A DNA stretch of 21,135 bases, taken from the NCBI GenBank assembly GCA_964654015.1, contig CAZZHQ010000042.1, forward strand, positions 1-21,135. Reading direction: 5' to 3'. Source of the DNA: JAUUZT01 sp964654015 (lineage in GTDB: Bacteria > Chloroflexota > Dehalococcoidia > GIF9 > AB-539-J10). The notes under the pieces were generated by a model, which worked only from the letters and a program-made list of their open reading frames with translations, ran no database searches and was not told where the DNA came from. Position numbers and translations under genes: made by a program. Below, piece after piece: positions 1 through 7,205 of the stretch. The stretch's first letter is position 1. Every line of letters starts with the position of its first letter.

Positions 1-40
1 GCTAAACCCTGTACCCAAGCATTGCCTGTATGAGCTCAGC

Positions 41-87
41 AGAGGACATTTCTAATGAGTTAAAAGAGAGGACATTTCTAAAGAGTT
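41..87 (+). repeat. Two tandem 21-bp near-identical repeats in the left flank
   Basis: Positions 41-61 and 67-87 both begin AGAGGACATTTCTAA and differ at one base, with a 26-bp period. They lie in chromosome just outside the element. The sequence resembles terminal motifs of IS481/IS3-like insertion sequences as I remember them, but no transposase is in the window. An IS-end remnant is an inference. Confidence 0.4.
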
Positions 88-116
88 TTGACAGCATCGA
101 CACAATTAATCGAAAT

Positions 117-176
117 GTAATTGTACTAGCGTCCCTGGAGGGATTCGAACCCACGACCTACTGCTTAGAAGGCAGC
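117..176. repeat. attL, 60-bp direct repeat
   Basis: Identical to 10040-10099 over 60 bp; the match breaks at T116/A10039 on one side and A177/C10100 on the other. It contains the 3' 47 nt of tRNA-Arg (130-176, minus strand) without the 5' half, so no tRNA can fold here. Strand exchange most likely occurs in the anticodon stem-loop, as usual for tyrosine integrases in tRNA genes. Confidence 0.95.
130..176 (-). pseudogene. tRNA-Arg(UCU) 3' fragment
   Basis: This is the original chromosomal 3' end of the tRNA-Arg gene displaced by integration: anticodon stem-loop (CTTCTAA loop), variable loop, T arm and acceptor 3' strand. The D arm and acceptor 5' strand are missing because element DNA follows at 177. 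Confidence 0.9.
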
Positions 177-1135
177 ATAGTAAAGCTAATCTGCTTAACA
201 AATTAACAGTATCACAGCTAGCAGAGTTAAGCAATTTAAGCAAAGCATATATATCACAAGTAAAACACGGTAAGCGTCCTCCATCACAAAAGCTTCTGGC
301 TATCCTTTCAAATCTTAATAAACCCAATAAACCAGAGATAGATTATTTAGGGCTTTTTCTACAATCCAGGCAAGCAATGGGAGTAAGCCCAAGTACTCTA
401 AGGTTTTATAAAGATAGACTTTCGAAATTTACCAGCAATATTAATTACATGAAGGCTTCTAGGAAGGACATAGAGCGATATTTAAACTCTATACCAGGAA
501 ACAGTAATGGTCTTGCGACACGACATGCTTCTTTCAGAACAATTAAAACTTTTTATAGATGGTTAAGTTCTGAATATAGCTTTTGCAACATTGTTAAAGG
601 TATGTCTGCACCTATTTTGGGAAAACCAATTTTACCAAGCCTGTCGCAGAACGAGGTATTAAAATTGATAGAAGAGACACATTCAATGAGGGATAAAGCC
701 ATAATAGCACTCTTTACCGAAAGTGGATTAAGGCTTTCTGAATTGGCAAATATTCGTGAACAAGATATTGATTGGGATAACCGTATAATAAAGATACTGG
801 GTAAAGGAAGGAAAGAAGCATATGCACCGTTTGGCAAACTTTCAGAAAAATATATGCGTTCTTTGGAAGTGGAAAGCAATTCTCATACCAATATTTGGGG
901 ATTAAATGAATGGGGAATTGCATCAATGCTTAAAAGACTGGAGAAGACTACAGGTATTACATGCAATCCGCATACATTCAGAAGAACATTTGCTTGTCTA
1001 TTGCGAAAGGCTGGAGTAGATACTATGACTATTAAAGACCTTGGTAGGTGGGAGTCTTTAGAAATGGTACAGAGATATACACGCTCCGTAAATTTCAATG
1101 ACAGTTTAAGATTTTATAAAGCTCCCCTTTCATAA
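176..1135 (+). CDS. int: Tyrosine recombinase/integrase, 5' end detached by integration
   Basis: Catalyses site-specific integration and excision at tRNA-Arg. Numbered from ATG 377, the catalytic set is R119 (GLRLSEL), K143, H199-x-x-R202 (HTFRR), R224 in the usual box-II His place (LGRW) and nucleophile Y234. The frame is open from 110, and 203-300 encodes an XRE-like helix-turn-helix (SQLAELSNLSKAYISQVKHG). The SAM-like core-binding domain starts before ATG 377 (LFLQSRQAMGVSPSTLRFY). There is no ATG, GTG or TTG between 110 and 377, and 377 lacks a good SD. The real start appears to be ATG 10000 at the other end: codon 34 would be C10099 plus A177-T178, giving 352 aa in the circle. In the integrated state the gene is 5'-truncated; any product from 377 would lack the HTH and the first core-binding residues. 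Int function is sure; the split start is strong inference. Confidence 0.93.
   Translation, partial: HSKANLLNKLTVSQLAELSNLSKAYISQVKHGKRPPSQKLLAILSNLNKPNKPEIDYLGLFLQSRQAMGVSPSTLRFYKDRLSKFTSNINYMKASRKDIERYLNSIPGNSNGLATRHASFRTIKTFYRWLSSEYSFCNIVKGMSAPILGKPILPSLSQNEVLKLIEETHSMRDKAIIALFTESGLRLSELANIREQDIDWDNRIIKILGKGRKEAYAPFGKLSEKYMRSLEVESNSHTNIWGLNEWGIASMLKRLEKTTGITCNPHTFRRTFACLLRKAGVDTMTIKDLGRWESLEMVQRYTRSVNFNDSLRFYKAPLS
191..243 (+). repeat. Putative integrase arm-type sites, left side
   Basis: GTTAAGCAA at 226-234 is followed directly by TTTAAGCAA at 235-243, and an inverted near-copy (CTGCTTAAC) lies at 191-199. The same 9-mer occurs four times beside the right att copy. Sites on both sides of the att core suggest arm-type Int or Xis binding sites, as in lambda-class attP. 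These bases also encode part of the integrase HTH region. Confidence 0.6.
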
Positions 1136-1331
1136 TGTTCCAGTTTGAGGACTGTTTAAAGATATACAGACAGTTAAATAGCAGTTAATAAAGACCCCTA
1201 TACTTCTTCTTCATACCGTATCTATACACGGTAATAAGATTAGTACTAGCGTATGGTGGTTTTTGGTTGACCAAATCCAAGAGGGGTACCCTGTTGTATT
1301 ATTTAGATAGGCGTCTGAATTTTGTTTAAGC
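1136..1331. other. Convergent intergenic region after int
   Basis: Between the int stop and the convergent gene ending at 1332. A weak 6-bp hairpin (TACCGT/ACGGTA, 1214-1233) has no T-run, and a GGGTACCC palindrome lies near 1285. I see no gene and no convincing terminator. Confidence 0.4.
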
Positions 1332-1898
1332 TTATGTACTAACCCTATACTCGAAATCAACTTCTACAGTAATATCAAGACGTGGCTTAATTAAGATACC
1401 ATAGTTATTGCTAGCCTCTGAATTGAAAATGACTCTGTCATTTTTAGTAACACGGGTATATTCAGCAACTCTATAGCTCCAGTGCCAATTTGCGCTATGT
1501 GTTGGTGGTCCGATTATTGTTCCTATAACAATGGACATTTCTGCGTCAATAGGGTTGAGACTTGAAAAATTCATCTCAATCTCTTGGTCTTGAGCTAAGT
1601 ACACAAAGTATACTTCTGCTGAACCATCCTTAAGGAGTACGCTGTCTCTTTGCCAATCTAACCATTCGGTTTGCCGAGGTAACAATTCAGTTGGTATTGC
1701 ATTTGGTGTTACCTTAATGACTTCTACCGGCCGGCTTTCTTGATTGAGATTGATAGCAAGTATAAGAACAGCACACATTAAAACTACTACGAGTGCAGTA
1801 AGAACTTGAACAAGTCGAGACTGTTGTATTTGAAGGTAAAACCATGAAATCCCACCAAAGAAAGAGAGGTTAATCCTACTATGCAGTGTCTTTTTCAT
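1332..1898 (-). CDS. Hypothetical single-pass membrane protein
   Basis: I do not recognise the family. The 188-aa protein has a basic N-terminus, one transmembrane helix at about residues 29-50 (rich in L, V and A), then a 135-residue domain with alternating hydrophobic and polar residues that looks beta-rich and would lie outside the membrane. I chose ATG 1898; a TTG at 1904 is also possible, and an AAGGAG motif lies about 13 nt before that TTG. It follows the lipoprotein gene by about 20 nt and is the last gene of a minus-strand block that probably forms an operon. It could be an envelope or accessory (cargo) factor of the element; function unknown. Confidence 0.7.
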   Translation of the reverse strand: MKKTLHSRINLSFFGGISWFYLQIQQSRLVQVLTALVVVLMCAVLILAINLNQESRPVEVIKVTPNAIPTELLPRQTEWLDWQRDSVLLKDGSAEVYFVYLAQDQEIEMNFSSLNPIDAEMSIVIGTIIGPPTHSANWHWSYRVAEYTRVTKNDRVIFNSEASNNYGILIKPRLDITVEVDFEYRVST

Positions 1899-1921
1899 GA
1901 ACAATGGTTAGCAGTCACTCC

Positions 1922-2353
1922 TTATCGACCCTTCCAGTCAACAATTATTATAAGAGAACTTTGTTCACACTCATCCAAATCATCGAAATGAACTACCCAC
2001 TCTGTCACCTCCCCAGGATACAAATCACATGGAGTAGAGCAATTAACACAAGGCGTATCTTGATAATCAACCCAAACTTCCACATCATACATAGTCTCAT
2101 CTCTCATATTTTCAATCTTTCCTTGGATTCTGTTATTGTGCTTCTCCAAGTCAAAGACCCGCAACCCAACGTCAAAACGTATAGATTTAATCCATCCCAG
2201 TTGCCCTAGCTCGGCATAATTATCATCCACGTCCAATATATCCTTCAATCCCAATTTATCCATCTCGCTAACATTGTCGGAGCAAGACACGCTAAAAATA
2301 AGCATTAAAGCCAGCATACCGATAACTAGATAAAACACTTTACTTACTTTCAT
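1922..2353 (-). CDS. Putative lipoprotein of unknown function
   Basis: The 143-aa product starts with a short basic segment, a hydrophobic stretch (about 6-21) and a lipobox-like FSVSC with Cys24, so it is probably exported and lipid-anchored; the residue at -3 (Ser) is not the usual Leu. The mature part is acidic and has three Cys in DTPCVNCSTPCDL around residues 98-105, which could form disulfides or bind metal. The upstream AGGAGG is somewhat distant from ATG 2353. It lies between two other envelope-type genes on the same strand. No family recognised. Confidence 0.7.
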   Translation of the reverse strand: MKVSKVFYLVIGMLALMLIFSVSCSDNVSEMDKLGLKDILDVDDNYAELGQLGWIKSIRFDVGLRVFDLEKHNNRIQGKIENMRDETMYDVEVWVDYQDTPCVNCSTPCDLYPGEVTEWVVHFDDLDECEQSSLIIIVDWKGR

Positions 2354-2402
2354 CTCTTTAACTATACCTCCTATTTATCAGAAATAGTGTGCATGGTAAT
2401 GG

Positions 2403-2570
2403 TTAACGTAGCACTAGTTGATTCGGGACTTCCTTTTCGGTTTGGTTGATACTTTGACTATTGCTAAAGGGGCTGATATCAGCAACAGAAGTGCGATTTT
2501 GAACGATACCTGACAAGACGAAGACCAGGACTATTAGTATCAGAGTCACCAGGGTAATGCTGTTTTTCAT
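2403..2570 (-). CDS. Small membrane-anchored or secreted peptide
   Basis: A 55-aa product with a strongly hydrophobic stretch at about 4-23 (starting MKNSITLVTL) and a polar Ser/Asn/Gln-rich tail, so either a signal-anchored peptide or one released after signal cleavage. I prefer ATG 2570 because it sits one base after the stop of the upstream membrane-protein gene; an in-frame ATG at 2594 would overlap that gene by 23 bp. Translational coupling is likely. Unknown family. Confidence 0.5.
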   Translation of the reverse strand: MKNSITLVTLILIVLVFVLSGIVQNRTSVADISPFSNSQSINQTEKEVPNQLVLR

Positions 2571-2571
2571 T

Positions 2572-3345
2572 CTATGATTTGTTGTTGCTCTCATCTTTTG
2601 ATGAAATATGCTTCCAAATATATAGACTTGTTGTAATAGCCCCTGTAAGAATAAAGAAGCCCAAGGTTGGTAATAAAACCCAATTGTTAAACCAAGCAGG
2701 TTTAATTGCCAGTTCTCCGTATGAGTTTATTACACCCCAACCACTCTCAACTCTAAAGGAGGGTCGAGAAGAAATGACTGGATGCTCCAGATTACCAGTG
2801 ATAGAGGCTAAAAGAATGACTAATAAAACAAATCCGATTACTGATAAAGCGACAAATAGTACCAATTTATCTTGTTTTACTCTGTTGATGTTAGTGGTGG
2901 CTTTTGAATGAAGTAAACCAATAACAAGTAGCCCGATGAAGTTAAGTAATCCTAGAAACGAATAAAACCAGGTTAGATTTTTAAGCTTAACCCAATAGTA
3001 AGAACCGATAAAAAGGGAAACTGAACCTATCGTGAATAAAATAATCTTGAAAACTTCGAGATGAGCAAACCAACTTATGCCAAAAAGTTGCATAATACAG
3101 CCTGCAATCGTTAATAAAGCTATTAGTGATTTAATTAGGTTGTTGCTGGCTGTCACCACCACTATTTTATCACCGGAGTAATCAACTCCGTCTGCACTCC
3201 TCCAAATCTTAGGTGTTTCCATTATTCTTTCACCACCACTATTAGATTTATCTCTGTAATATCTGTAATTCAAATATTTGCCGAGGCTTATACCAATTAT
3301 TACAGGGCTTAAAAAAAATAGAACAGTTATTAGCCACTCAGGCAT
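2572..3345 (-). CDS. Polytopic membrane protein with a WG-repeat-like segment
   Basis: The 257-aa protein has about six hydrophobic helices (roughly 4-22, 70-92, 97-118, 124-146, 160-182, 222-244). Between helices 5 and 6 the segment SGWGVINSYGELAIKPAW (about 201-218) looks like a single WG beta-repeat (G-W-G-x-I-x-x-x-G-x-x-x-I-x-P). The start is supported by GGAGGTGG seven or so bases before ATG 3345. It is first in the probable operon 3345 to 1332. Function unknown; the WG resemblance is my reading of the pattern, not a search result. Confidence 0.72.
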   Translation of the reverse strand: MPEWLITVLFFLSPVIIGISLGKYLNYRYYRDKSNSGGERIMETPKIWRSADGVDYSGDKIVVVTASNNLIKSLIALLTIAGCIMQLFGISWFAHLEVFKIILFTIGSVSLFIGSYYWVKLKNLTWFYSFLGLLNFIGLLVIGLLHSKATTNINRVKQDKLVLFVALSVIGFVLLVILLASITGNLEHPVISSRPSFRVESGWGVINSYGELAIKPAWFNNWVLLPTLGFFILTGAITTSLYIWKHISSKDESNNKS

Positions 3346-3364
3346 TTACCACCTCCGACATAAT

Positions 3365-3459
3365 ATCGAGTCTAACACCTATTATCGTCAATATCAATCA
3401 TTTTTATCAACAACAGCGTAGCTAATGTATGCGGAATAAATTGTTCGTGAGTAGCTTTA
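3365..3459. repeat. Upstream repeat, copy A
   Basis: Shares with 4103-4205 a TCGAGT start, a CAATAT(T)CAAT-ATT segment, ATGTATG, and a perfect 21-bp block (3439-3459) that begins AATTGTTCGTGAG. Both copies lie upstream of minus-strand membrane-protein genes, so a duplicated promoter or leader is likely. The remainder of 3346-3601 shows no gene. Confidence 0.55.
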
Positions 3460-3601
3460 AAACAGGTATACCTGGAGGGAAGTTTCTAAACTGTTATTTA
3501 GCAGAAAGTAATTATATTAAGTATATCGGTTTTATCGATTGGAATTCTAGGAGTACTTAATGCAAAGTCTTTTCAAGTCATACTCAGATATACATGCAAG
3601 G

Positions 3602-4018
3602 CTAGTGTGACGAAGCCGAACTTGTCTGTAAATTATTTATAGCTCTTCTAGCAGAAAATAACATAATCACTATTACCAATAAAAAAGGATATAATGATAG
3701 TGGGATAGATGAGTTTCTAAGAAGTGTTTGATACTCTTTGTCTTGGAATAATATTGCTTTGTATTCTTTCTCTTCCTGTAAAGTTATACTTTGACCAGTT
3801 TCCTCAATTCTTTGGTTATTTATTCTTGTTAAATAATCCATCGTAACATTATACCCAACATAACGGTACGATGCTACGTATCCTACTACTAATGATACTA
3901 TAAGACATATAACTGCAATTCTATAAAATTTGGTTGTCTTTGCTATTTTTTTTAAAATAAACCATAAGACATATGCTGCAAAAAGCTCAAATGTAAATAT
4001 AGCTATGTAAGTTGCCAT
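3602..4018 (-). CDS. Small three-helix membrane protein
   Basis: The 138-aa product has hydrophobic helices at about 3-22, 32-51 and 105-122. Between the last two is a charged, Glu/Gln-rich loop of about 50 residues (LQEEKEYKAILFQDKEYQTL), possibly helical. GGGAG lies nine bases before ATG 4018. The promoter region upstream contains repeat copy B and an inverted repeat. No family recognised; it stands among other element-borne membrane proteins. Confidence 0.65.
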   Translation of the reverse strand: MATYIAIFTFELFAAYVLWFILKKIAKTTKFYRIAVICLIVSLVVGYVASYRYVGYNVTMDYLTRINNQRIEETGQSITLQEEKEYKAILFQDKEYQTLLRNSSIPLSLYPFLLVIVIMLFSARRAINNLQTSSASSH

Positions 4019-4102
4019 ATTTGTTTAAACTCCCAATATCCTCAGTTGTTAGTGTCCATCACCGGTTATATTTCCAGTTAGTAGTTATCTACTATTCAGA
4101 TA

Positions 4103-4205
4103 ATCGAGTTTATCACTAAAAATGGCAATATTCAATGATTTTAGTGACTAAATTAACCATTTTATCGCCGATGTATGGACAATTAATTGTTCGTGAGTAG
4201 CTTTA
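4103..4205. repeat. Upstream repeat, copy B, with inverted repeat
   Basis: Copy of the 3365-3459 leader; the 21-bp perfect block is 4185-4205 and ATGTATG is at 4171-4177, with the same 14-bp offset in both copies. Within it, TCACTAAAA (4113-4121) and TTTTAGTGA (4139-4147) form a 9-bp inverted repeat with a 17-nt spacer, a possible operator or hairpin. Confidence 0.55.
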
Positions 4206-4206
4206 T

Positions 4207-4338
4207 TTATAGTGGTTTCCAGGTAGCAGACAGGGAAATAATGCTATTTTCTGCCATGCCATCGGGTAAATCAAAAGTGGGTTTGCCTTTTCTATATAGG
4301 ATATCTGCGTCTCTTATTTTAAGAATTATTGGATATGA
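4207..4338 (-). pseudogene. Possible gene remnant (about 43 codons)
   Basis: On the minus strand an open stretch from about 4338 to the stop at 4207 reads like a real protein C-terminus (it includes RKGKPTFDLPDG and ISLSATWKPL), but it has no start codon or RBS and a stop lies directly upstream. It may be the 3' end of a decayed gene. Family not recognised. Confidence 0.3.
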
Positions 4339-4376
4339 CTATTATTCATATTATAGTTTGGATGTATAAAGAATAA

Positions 4377-4562
4377 TTACCAACAATAAGAAGAAAGAAG
4401 TGAGTTTGGTTGTTTTAATAATGAATATATATACCCTGGTATATTACTTATCAAAGCTATTTTGTGAGTGTTGGGTACGTAAACATTATATATTCTATGA
4501 TAAAAAGGATATTGGTCACCGAGGAGAGCTACAATTCCAGAACCGATAAAAGTAATTGCCAT
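4377..4562 (-). CDS. Short hypothetical membrane ORF
   Basis: A 61-aa frame with one hydrophobic N-terminal stretch (MAITFIGSGIVALLG) and a second weak one. No Shine-Dalgarno sequence precedes the ATG, and the frame ends 38 bp before the remnant at 4338, so it may be the 5' part of the same broken gene or a chance ORF. Confidence 0.3.
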   Translation of the reverse strand: MAITFIGSGIVALLGDQYPFYHRIYNVYVPNTHKIALISNIPGYIYSLLKQPNSLLSSYCW

Positions 4563-4635
4563 GTAAGAATATAACTAGTGCTACGTGTGAAATAATTCAT
4601 CTGTAATTCTCAATAACATCTCATAAAATAATCAA

Positions 4636-4962
4636 TTAGAATGCAATATCCGACCCAAACCGAAGTAATGCCCATATTAATAGTATTATCCCTAAGGCCG
4701 CCAATATATTGCGAACTCGGTTAAAATTATTTAATGGGCCCTCCGCTAAATAAAAGCAAGCAGCACTACTTAAGCCTAGTGTTACTAGTATCAAGTCTGG
4801 TAAACAGGCGAAAACAATAACTCCGATAACAAACATCGCTCCACCAAGACTTTTTACAAGTGAGCGCTTTTTACCAGATAAATACTTTTCAGCAGAAAAG
4901 ATACAAAGAGTAGCAAATCCACAAACAACTGACATTGGTATTAAGTTGGAGATATCATGCAT
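4636..4962 (-). CDS. Small polytopic membrane protein
   Basis: A 108-aa product, mostly hydrophobic, with about four helices (roughly 8-26, 38-55, 57-72, 84-101) joined by short basic loops (KYLSGKKRSLVK, NNFNRVRN). GGAG lies about 12 bases before ATG 4962. No family recognised. It belongs to the minus-strand group of small membrane proteins in the left half of the element; the function is unknown. Confidence 0.6.
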   Translation of the reverse strand: MHDISNLIPMSVVCGFATLCIFSAEKYLSGKKRSLVKSLGGAMFVIGVIVFACLPDLILVTLGLSSAACFYLAEGPLNNFNRVRNILAALGIILLIWALLRFGSDIAF

Positions 4963-5052
4963 CTATATTAATTCTCCATGATATATCTAAAAATATTTAT
5001 ATAGTGAGTCCCTAGCCAGTGCATTATATATCTTGTGTGCTTTAGAATAAAC

Positions 5053-5547
5053 TTACAGCAATTTCAACTTTACAGTTCTTAGTAACGTTAGAGATTCAAG
5101 TGCCTCGGTGAAAAGGTCTGGGGCCAATACAAGCAAATAGGGAGCTAATGACATACCACAAAATTCTGATAACTTTCTTCCGAAACCAAAATATTTCACT
5201 TTGTCATCCGTTTCCTCATTGGCTATATGAGAGTAGGCAACTAGGCGGTCCTGCAAAATGTCCATATTAACGATGTTTGCTAAATGGACTCTAAATGCTA
5301 GTCTGCCCTGGTGATGCTCCGCATTAGTGTGAATGGAGTCCATAGACCACCAATAGTCAAGTGCGAATATGAAAAAATATAGCAGCTCTTCTTCAACTTT
5401 CGATAATTCGGAGTGCTCATTGGCATTAATTATCTCTTTTAATAATTGGATGGTACCCTTGATGGAATGTTGACTTATTCTAGTAAGCAGAAGACCAAAT
5501 TCTTCTGGGGTAATTACCGCTTGTTTTTTCCTCTTGAACAAGTTCAT
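5053..5547 (-). CDS. Hypothetical cytoplasmic protein
   Basis: Unknown family. From ATG 5547 it is 164 aa, starting MNLFKRKKQAV; GGAAG five bases upstream supports this start over the ATG at 5598. The protein is mainly alpha-helical by composition, with a Glu/Leu-rich segment (LSKVEEELLYFFIFALDYWW) and no predicted membrane span. It lies just downstream, in transcription direction, of the structured noncoding region that follows the helicase gene. It might be part of the replication module or of the cargo block. Confidence 0.62.
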   Translation of the reverse strand: MNLFKRKKQAVITPEEFGLLLTRISQHSIKGTIQLLKEIINANEHSELSKVEEELLYFFIFALDYWWSMDSIHTNAEHHQGRLAFRVHLANIVNMDILQDRLVAYSHIANEETDDKVKYFGFGRKLSEFCGMSLAPYLLVLAPDLFTEALESLTLLRTVKLKLL

Positions 5548-5598
5548 TTTTTCTTCCGCTCGAATAATAACAACAGAACCACCTAGAGGCAAGGTCAA

Positions 5599-5942
5599 TC
5601 CCTGGCCTTTTATTGCTTTAAGTAGTTAAGAAGTATAAAAAAGGTTAGGATAATATATATAGGAAAACAGGCTAACCTATCCTAACACCCTACCATTAGC
5701 TTTATTGAAGTGCCCCCTTATCGCAAAAACACTGATAATTGGCTGGGTTGGTCTAGGTAGCGTCTATGTTCTTTGAAGAAATAATGCCTCGAAATAGCTA
5801 CGAAGGCAGGTAGGCGTCCAGGTAGTCTATGTTCATACCATCTAAGTAAAAAAGTTAAATATATATAAAGAAGAAATAGAGAATAACCTAGACAACATAG
5901 ACGTCAAAGCTAAAATCCGTCCATGTTGCCCAGGTTGGTCTT
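5599..5942. other. Structured noncoding region, candidate origin or 3' regulatory region
   Basis: No gene seen. A 9-bp inverted repeat GTTAGGATA/TATCCTAAC spans 5644-5686. Motifs GTCYAGG and GTCTATGTT recur at 5751-5771, 5816-5834, inverted at 5887-5903, and as a variant at 5918-5934. AT-rich stretches lie between. Iteron-like repeats beside a helicase gene could mark an element replication origin; this is inference. Confidence 0.45.
5887..5934 (-). terminator. 17-bp hairpin directly after the helicase gene
   Basis: CCTAGACAACATAGACG (5887-5903) and CGTCCATGTTGCCCAGG (5918-5934) form a 17-bp stem with a 14-nt loop. Three positions mismatch as A-C on the plus strand but become G-U pairs in minus-strand RNA, so the full stem exists in the helicase transcript, 8 bases after its stop codon. 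The following RNA is U-rich but lacks a clean U-run; terminator or 3' stability element. Confidence 0.5.
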
Positions 5943-7205
5943 TTAGGTATCCTTAAGCTTCAAGCCTTTCCATGCATACGCCCTCTGTCCATCTTTACTC
6001 AGACGGATGCTTCCAATTTTTACTTGTATGGATTTTGTAATGTTTCTACCAAAGGTTTCTTTTGTAACAGGGGATATTCCCTTATTCTGGCAGTACTTAT
6101 AATAGGCATCGTAGAGTTCCTGCTTTTCAACAGTAGCATTGCTATCTATTTCACAGCATTCCTCAACGAAACTTGTTACAGGGTCGCTCAATACCGTGTA
6201 GTGCTGAGACACCTCTTCTATGGTCTTATGGTAGCTGAAGCCCTGATTGGCTAATAACCTTAGCCTTGCCTTCAATACAAGATTTAGAAGCCCCGATAGT
6301 TCTTCAGGGGTAGTTAGCTTGTCTAGGATATTATTATCAGCAGAATCGTCTAGAAACTTATTTGGGAAGTCAATTATGATAAACCTTCTCCAGAGTGCCC
6401 TAGTGTCATCATTAAGGATTTTAGGTGGTCTGTTTGCACTGAATACCAGCTTTGCATGGTTCTTGAACTGGAAAGGGTGACCGTACTTTCTTTCCGCGGT
6501 TAGTGTATCGCCTCCTGTTAGCTCTTTGAAGACCTCAACATTTTGTATTCCCTTAGATGGTATATCTGAGGATAGGTTCACCATCTTTCCTGAGAGTTCC
6601 GCTTTACTGAACCTGTTTTCTTCAAGTCCATGGAGCGAAACACTTGAGCAATTCTCTTCACCAAGGAATATCCTGAGTAACTCAATCATGGTACTTTTAC
6701 CGTTTGCCCCCTCCCCAACAAAGAGAAAGGCTTTTTGGAAAGCCATATTTCTTATCAAACAATAGGCGAACAATTCAAGCACACAGTCAACATCTTCGGG
6801 TTTGAGTACTTCATTGAAGAACTGCATAATGGCAGGAGCGTCATCTTCAGGGTGATAATAGACAGGTATCTGTATCATTGAGAGATACTTTGGGCTATGT
6901 TCTCGAAATTCCAAGGTATCCATGTTGATAAGACCGCTGCAGCAATTGAGGATTTCAAGCTTATTATCAAACTCGTATAGTTCTGCATTGCTCTCTCTCT
7001 TTATCCAGTTGACGACCTCGTTTACGTGGTAAGTCGAGGCTTTCTCTGCAAAGATGTGCTGAGCACGTTTCTCTATGTATGCTTTTCCATTTGGATAATA
7101 GAATCCATGAAACATATACATGTACATCACTCCATTTACCGTTTTAAACGAGTCTTCAGTAAGTATCTTATGTGCTACCTCCACATGAGGGTATTCACTC
7201 GGCAT
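5943..7205 (-). CDS. SF3/D5-like helicase, phage P4-family replication protein
   Basis: Probable replicative helicase of the element. The 420-aa protein has a D5_N-like segment (about 75-150), Walker A GEGANGKST near 166-174, a Walker-B-like KMVNLSSDIP, a sensor-type KLVFSANRPP near 255-264 and ALWRRF after it, all typical of superfamily 3 helicases in P4/D5-type primase-helicases. The C-terminal about 70 residues look like the D5-associated winged helix (KQELYDAYYKYCQNKGI). The usual N-terminal primase domain is absent, so priming must come from elsewhere. It is last in the operon 8297 to 5943, with an 11-bp overlap with the preceding gene. Candidate origin repeats lie just downstream. Confidence 0.88.
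   Translation of the reverse strand: MPSEYPHVEVAHKILTEDSFKTVNGVMYMYMFHGFYYPNGKAYIEKRAQHIFAEKASTYHVNEVVNWIKRESNAELYEFDNKLEILNCCSGLINMDTLEFREHSPKYLSMIQIPVYYHPEDDAPAIMQFFNEVLKPEDVDCVLELFAYCLIRNMAFQKAFLFVGEGANGKSTMIELLRIFLGEENCSSVSLHGLEENRFSKAELSGKMVNLSSDIPSKGIQNVEVFKELTGGDTLTAERKYGHPFQFKNHAKLVFSANRPPKILNDDTRALWRRFIIIDFPNKFLDDSADNNILDKLTTPEELSGLLNLVLKARLRLLANQGFSYHKTIEEVSQHYTVLSDPVTSFVEECCEIDSNATVEKQELYDAYYKYCQNKGISPVTKETFGRNITKSIQVKIGSIRLSKDGQRAYAWKGLKLKDT

Noticed and set aside
106..327. 73-aa minus-strand ORF across attL
   Set aside because: It runs through the tRNA fragment and opposite the integrase HTH coding frame; no RBS.
1214..1233. Hairpin TACCGT/ACGGTA after int as terminator
   Set aside because: Only a 6-bp stem with an 8-nt loop and no T-run on either strand.
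1904..2209. 101-aa plus-strand ORF
   Set aside because: Antisense shadow of the lipoprotein gene, which has a signal sequence and better coding character.
4187..4369. 60-aa plus-strand ORF
   Set aside because: TTG start inside the duplicated leader repeat, no SD, and the opposite strand reads more like protein.
2406..4586. 14-bp inverted repeat ACGTAGCACTAGTT at 2406-2419 and, inverted, at 4573-4586
   Set aside because: A single 14-bp match of this kind is expected by chance in 21 kb on both strands, and no structure surrounds it.
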